Part shown: positions 62,740-64,000 of the stretch, one piece after another
Layout of the letters: the number at the start of each line of letters is the position of its first letter
How positions within the stretch are numbered: position 1 is the stretch's first letter
Origin: Thermophilibacter provencensis
Lineage (GTDB): Bacteria; Actinomycetota; Coriobacteriia; Coriobacteriales; Atopobiaceae
Assembly: GCF_900128445.1 (NCBI RefSeq)
Contig: NZ_LT671417.1
Coordinates: forward strand, 1,598,769 to 1,662,768
Reading direction: 5' to 3'
Length of the DNA: 64,000 bases
The notes under the pieces: generated by a model
Seen by the model: only the letters and a program-made list of their open reading frames with translations
Database searches by the model: none
Told to the model about the DNA's origin: nothing
Translations under genes and position numbers: made by a program

Positions 62740-63210
62740 ATGGAGACAAACAAGCCCGAGGTCACGAGCGTACGAGAGCTCGACGTCCTCTACCAGAAGA
62801 CCGACAAGATCTACTACGAGCTCGCACGCGGGTGCGGGCTCTCCGAGACCGCGTACTGGATCCTCTACGCGGTCGAGGTCTCGGGCGGGGCGGCCACGCA
62901 GGCGCGCATCGCAGAGGAGTTCTCGTACTCGCGGCAGACGGTCAACTCCGCGCTCAAGACGCTTGAGGCGCGCGGCCTCGTCGAGCTCGCCTGCGCGGAG
63001 GGCGATCGCCGCGCCAAGGAGGTGAGGCTCACGTCGGAGGGCCGCTCCTTCGCCGACGAGCGCATCGTGCCCGCCATCGAGGCCGAGGACCGCGCGTTCG
63101 GCACGCTCCTTCCCGAGGAGCGCGCCGAGTTCCTGCGCCTGGCCGACGCCTACGCGCGCGCCATAGACGACGAGCTCACCAGGCTGAGGGAGAGGGGAGC
63201 AACCGAGTGA
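62740..63210 (+). CDS. MarR-family transcriptional regulator
   Basis: 156 residues from the ATG at 62740; the frame open from 62701 would start inside the -10 box. The winged helix is typical: SETAYWILYAVEVSGGAATQ, ARIAEEFSYSRQTVNSALKT (recognition helix), then the wing AEGDRRAKEVRLTSEGRSFA. The ABC exporter gene overlaps its stop by GTGA. MarR proteins next to multidrug exporters usually repress them until a small toxic molecule binds. Confidence 0.88.
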   Translation: METNKPEVTSVRELDVLYQKTDKIYYELARGCGLSETAYWILYAVEVSGGAATQARIAEEFSYSRQTVNSALKTLEARGLVELACAEGDRRAKEVRLTSEGRSFADERIVPAIEAEDRAFGTLLPEERAEFLRLADAYARAIDDELTRLRERGATE

Positions 63211-64000
63211 GCAAGAGACAGAAGGGGCGGGACTACAGCAAGCGCACCTCCGCACGGCTTCTGCTGAGCCTCGTCTCGCCGTACAAGGGGCTTCTTGCAG
63301 CCATCTGCGTGGCGGCGATCTGTGACATGACGGGCATGCTGTTCATCCCGACGCAGCTCTCCGCCATGGTGAACGTCGCCGTCAACACGCGCGACATGTC
63401 GGCCCTCATGGGGCACGGCGTGGCCATGCTCATCGCCGCCCTCGTGGGGTCGGGGGGATATCTCACGACGGTCTTTCTCGCCTCGCGCCTGTGCGCCAAG
63501 GTGGGGCGCGACCTGCGGACGCGGGTCTATGACGCGTCGCTCGCGTTCTCGGGGTCGGACTTCAACGCCTTCGGCACCGGCTCCATGATCACGCGCACGC
63601 TCTCGGATGCCAACGTGGTGCAGCAGACGCTGCTCATGTCCATCCTCATGATTTTCCCAGTTCCGCTCGCGTGCGTGATCGCTGTGGCGCTCGCGTTCTC
63701 CACGGACGTGGTCATGGGCTGGGTGCTCCTGGCCGTGACGCTCGTGGTCATCGGTATCTGCGCGCTCGCCGTGGCCAAGTCCGCGCCCATCTTCACGCGC
63801 CTCCAGGGCTTCATCGACAACATGAACACCCGCCTGCGCGAGTCCATCACCGGCGTGCGCGTGATCCGCGCCTTCGGCAAGGAGGCCCGCGAGCGCGGCC
63901 GCCTCGGCGAGACGTTCGAGGACTTCGCCACCAACGCCATCCGCGTGAACTTCGTCTTCGCGCTCACGGACTCCATCACGTTCTTCCTCATGAACGCTGT
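63207..64000 (+). CDS. Multidrug-type ABC exporter, N-terminal membrane part
   Basis: The GTG at 63207 overlaps the MarR stop codon; the frame is open to the window end (264 codons). It encodes a type I exporter membrane domain: two helix regions (GLLAAICVAAICDMTGMLFI and VAMLIAALVGSGGYLTTVFL), the coupling-type segment GRDLRTRVYDASLAFSGSDF, FGTGSMITRTLSDANVVQQT, and RLRESITGVRVIRAFGKEAR. The ATPase domain lies beyond the window. In this family the second half of a heterodimer often follows as another gene. Confidence 0.85.
   Translation, partial: MSKRQKGRDYSKRTSARLLLSLVSPYKGLLAAICVAAICDMTGMLFIPTQLSAMVNVAVNTRDMSALMGHGVAMLIAALVGSGGYLTTVFLASRLCAKVGRDLRTRVYDASLAFSGSDFNAFGTGSMITRTLSDANVVQQTLLMSILMIFPVPLACVIAVALAFSTDVVMGWVLLAVTLVVIGICALAVAKSAPIFTRLQGFIDNMNTRLRESITGVRVIRAFGKEARERGRLGETFEDFATNAIRVNFVFALTDSITFFLMNA

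Noticed and set aside
1-64000. Search for tRNA and rRNA genes
   Set aside because: No cloverleaf or rRNA segments were recognised in the gaps read by eye; a dedicated search was not possible.

Overview
The window looks like a chromosomal segment of a high-GC anaerobic actinomycete of the class Coriobacteriia, close to Olsenella or Atopobium. This is inferred from gene content and composition; no rRNA gene is present to prove it. The evidence is the GC-rich codon use, the family of secreted proteins built from GWLVTD...LQRYW / YLADNDGRL wall-binding repeats, and the many surface-polysaccharide genes. Nearly everything concerns the cell envelope: making, exporting and decorating a surface glycan, and remodelling the wall that carries it.

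Layout. 1-4.4 kb: end of a sugar aminotransferase, three family 2 glycosyltransferases and a GT2/DUF2304 pair. 4.6-8.9 kb: two secreted L,D-transpeptidase-type proteins, the second with wall-binding repeats and an almost perfect 429-bp tandem duplication. 9.0-13.8 kb: a tight four-gene operon (ATP-grasp, GltS glutamate carrier, ATP-grasp, WecE-type sugar transaminase). 13.8-26.1 kb: a block with visibly different codon use. It opens with a phosphocholine cassette (a winged-helix/LicC/LicA triple fusion and a LicB-like permease), followed by glycosyltransferases, another GT2/DUF2304 pair, a sulfotransferase-like gene and a Wzx-type flippase. It ends in a membrane-protein gene cut off by insertion sequences. 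26.15-29.73 kb: three abutting IS remnants (IS3, IS21, ISL3). 29.9-37.1 kb: a tandem-domain glycosyltransferase and a DUF2142 membrane protein, with an apparently fresh IS21-family element between them.

37.4-45.8 kb: three more wall-binding-repeat proteins, ending in a CotH kinase-like domain, a GH73 glucosaminidase and an Amidase_3 domain. 46.0-47.9 kb: a GlfT2-like galactofuranosyltransferase. 47.9-54.07 kb: a nest of IS elements inside one IS481-family element, which landed in a 3-bp gap between two convergent glycan genes. 54.07-58.3 kb: a glycosyltransferase and a DUF6541 membrane protein. 58.6-62.55 kb: accessory genes of unknown role, including a DUF4869 / P-loop gene pair. 62.7-64 kb: a MarR regulator with a palindrome in its own promoter, translationally coupled to a multidrug-type ABC exporter that runs off the window.

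How the genes may work together: the glycosyltransferases, flippase, DUF2142/DUF6541 membrane proteins and decorating enzymes (phosphocholine, amino sugar, possibly sulfate and galactofuranose) would build a variable surface glycan. The repeat proteins would dock wall hydrolases and cross-linkers onto the wall or onto that glycan. The IS elements and the composition shift suggest the locus is repeatedly reshuffled. LicD, UDP-galactopyranose mutase and the dTDP-sugar genes that would complete these pathways are not in the window.
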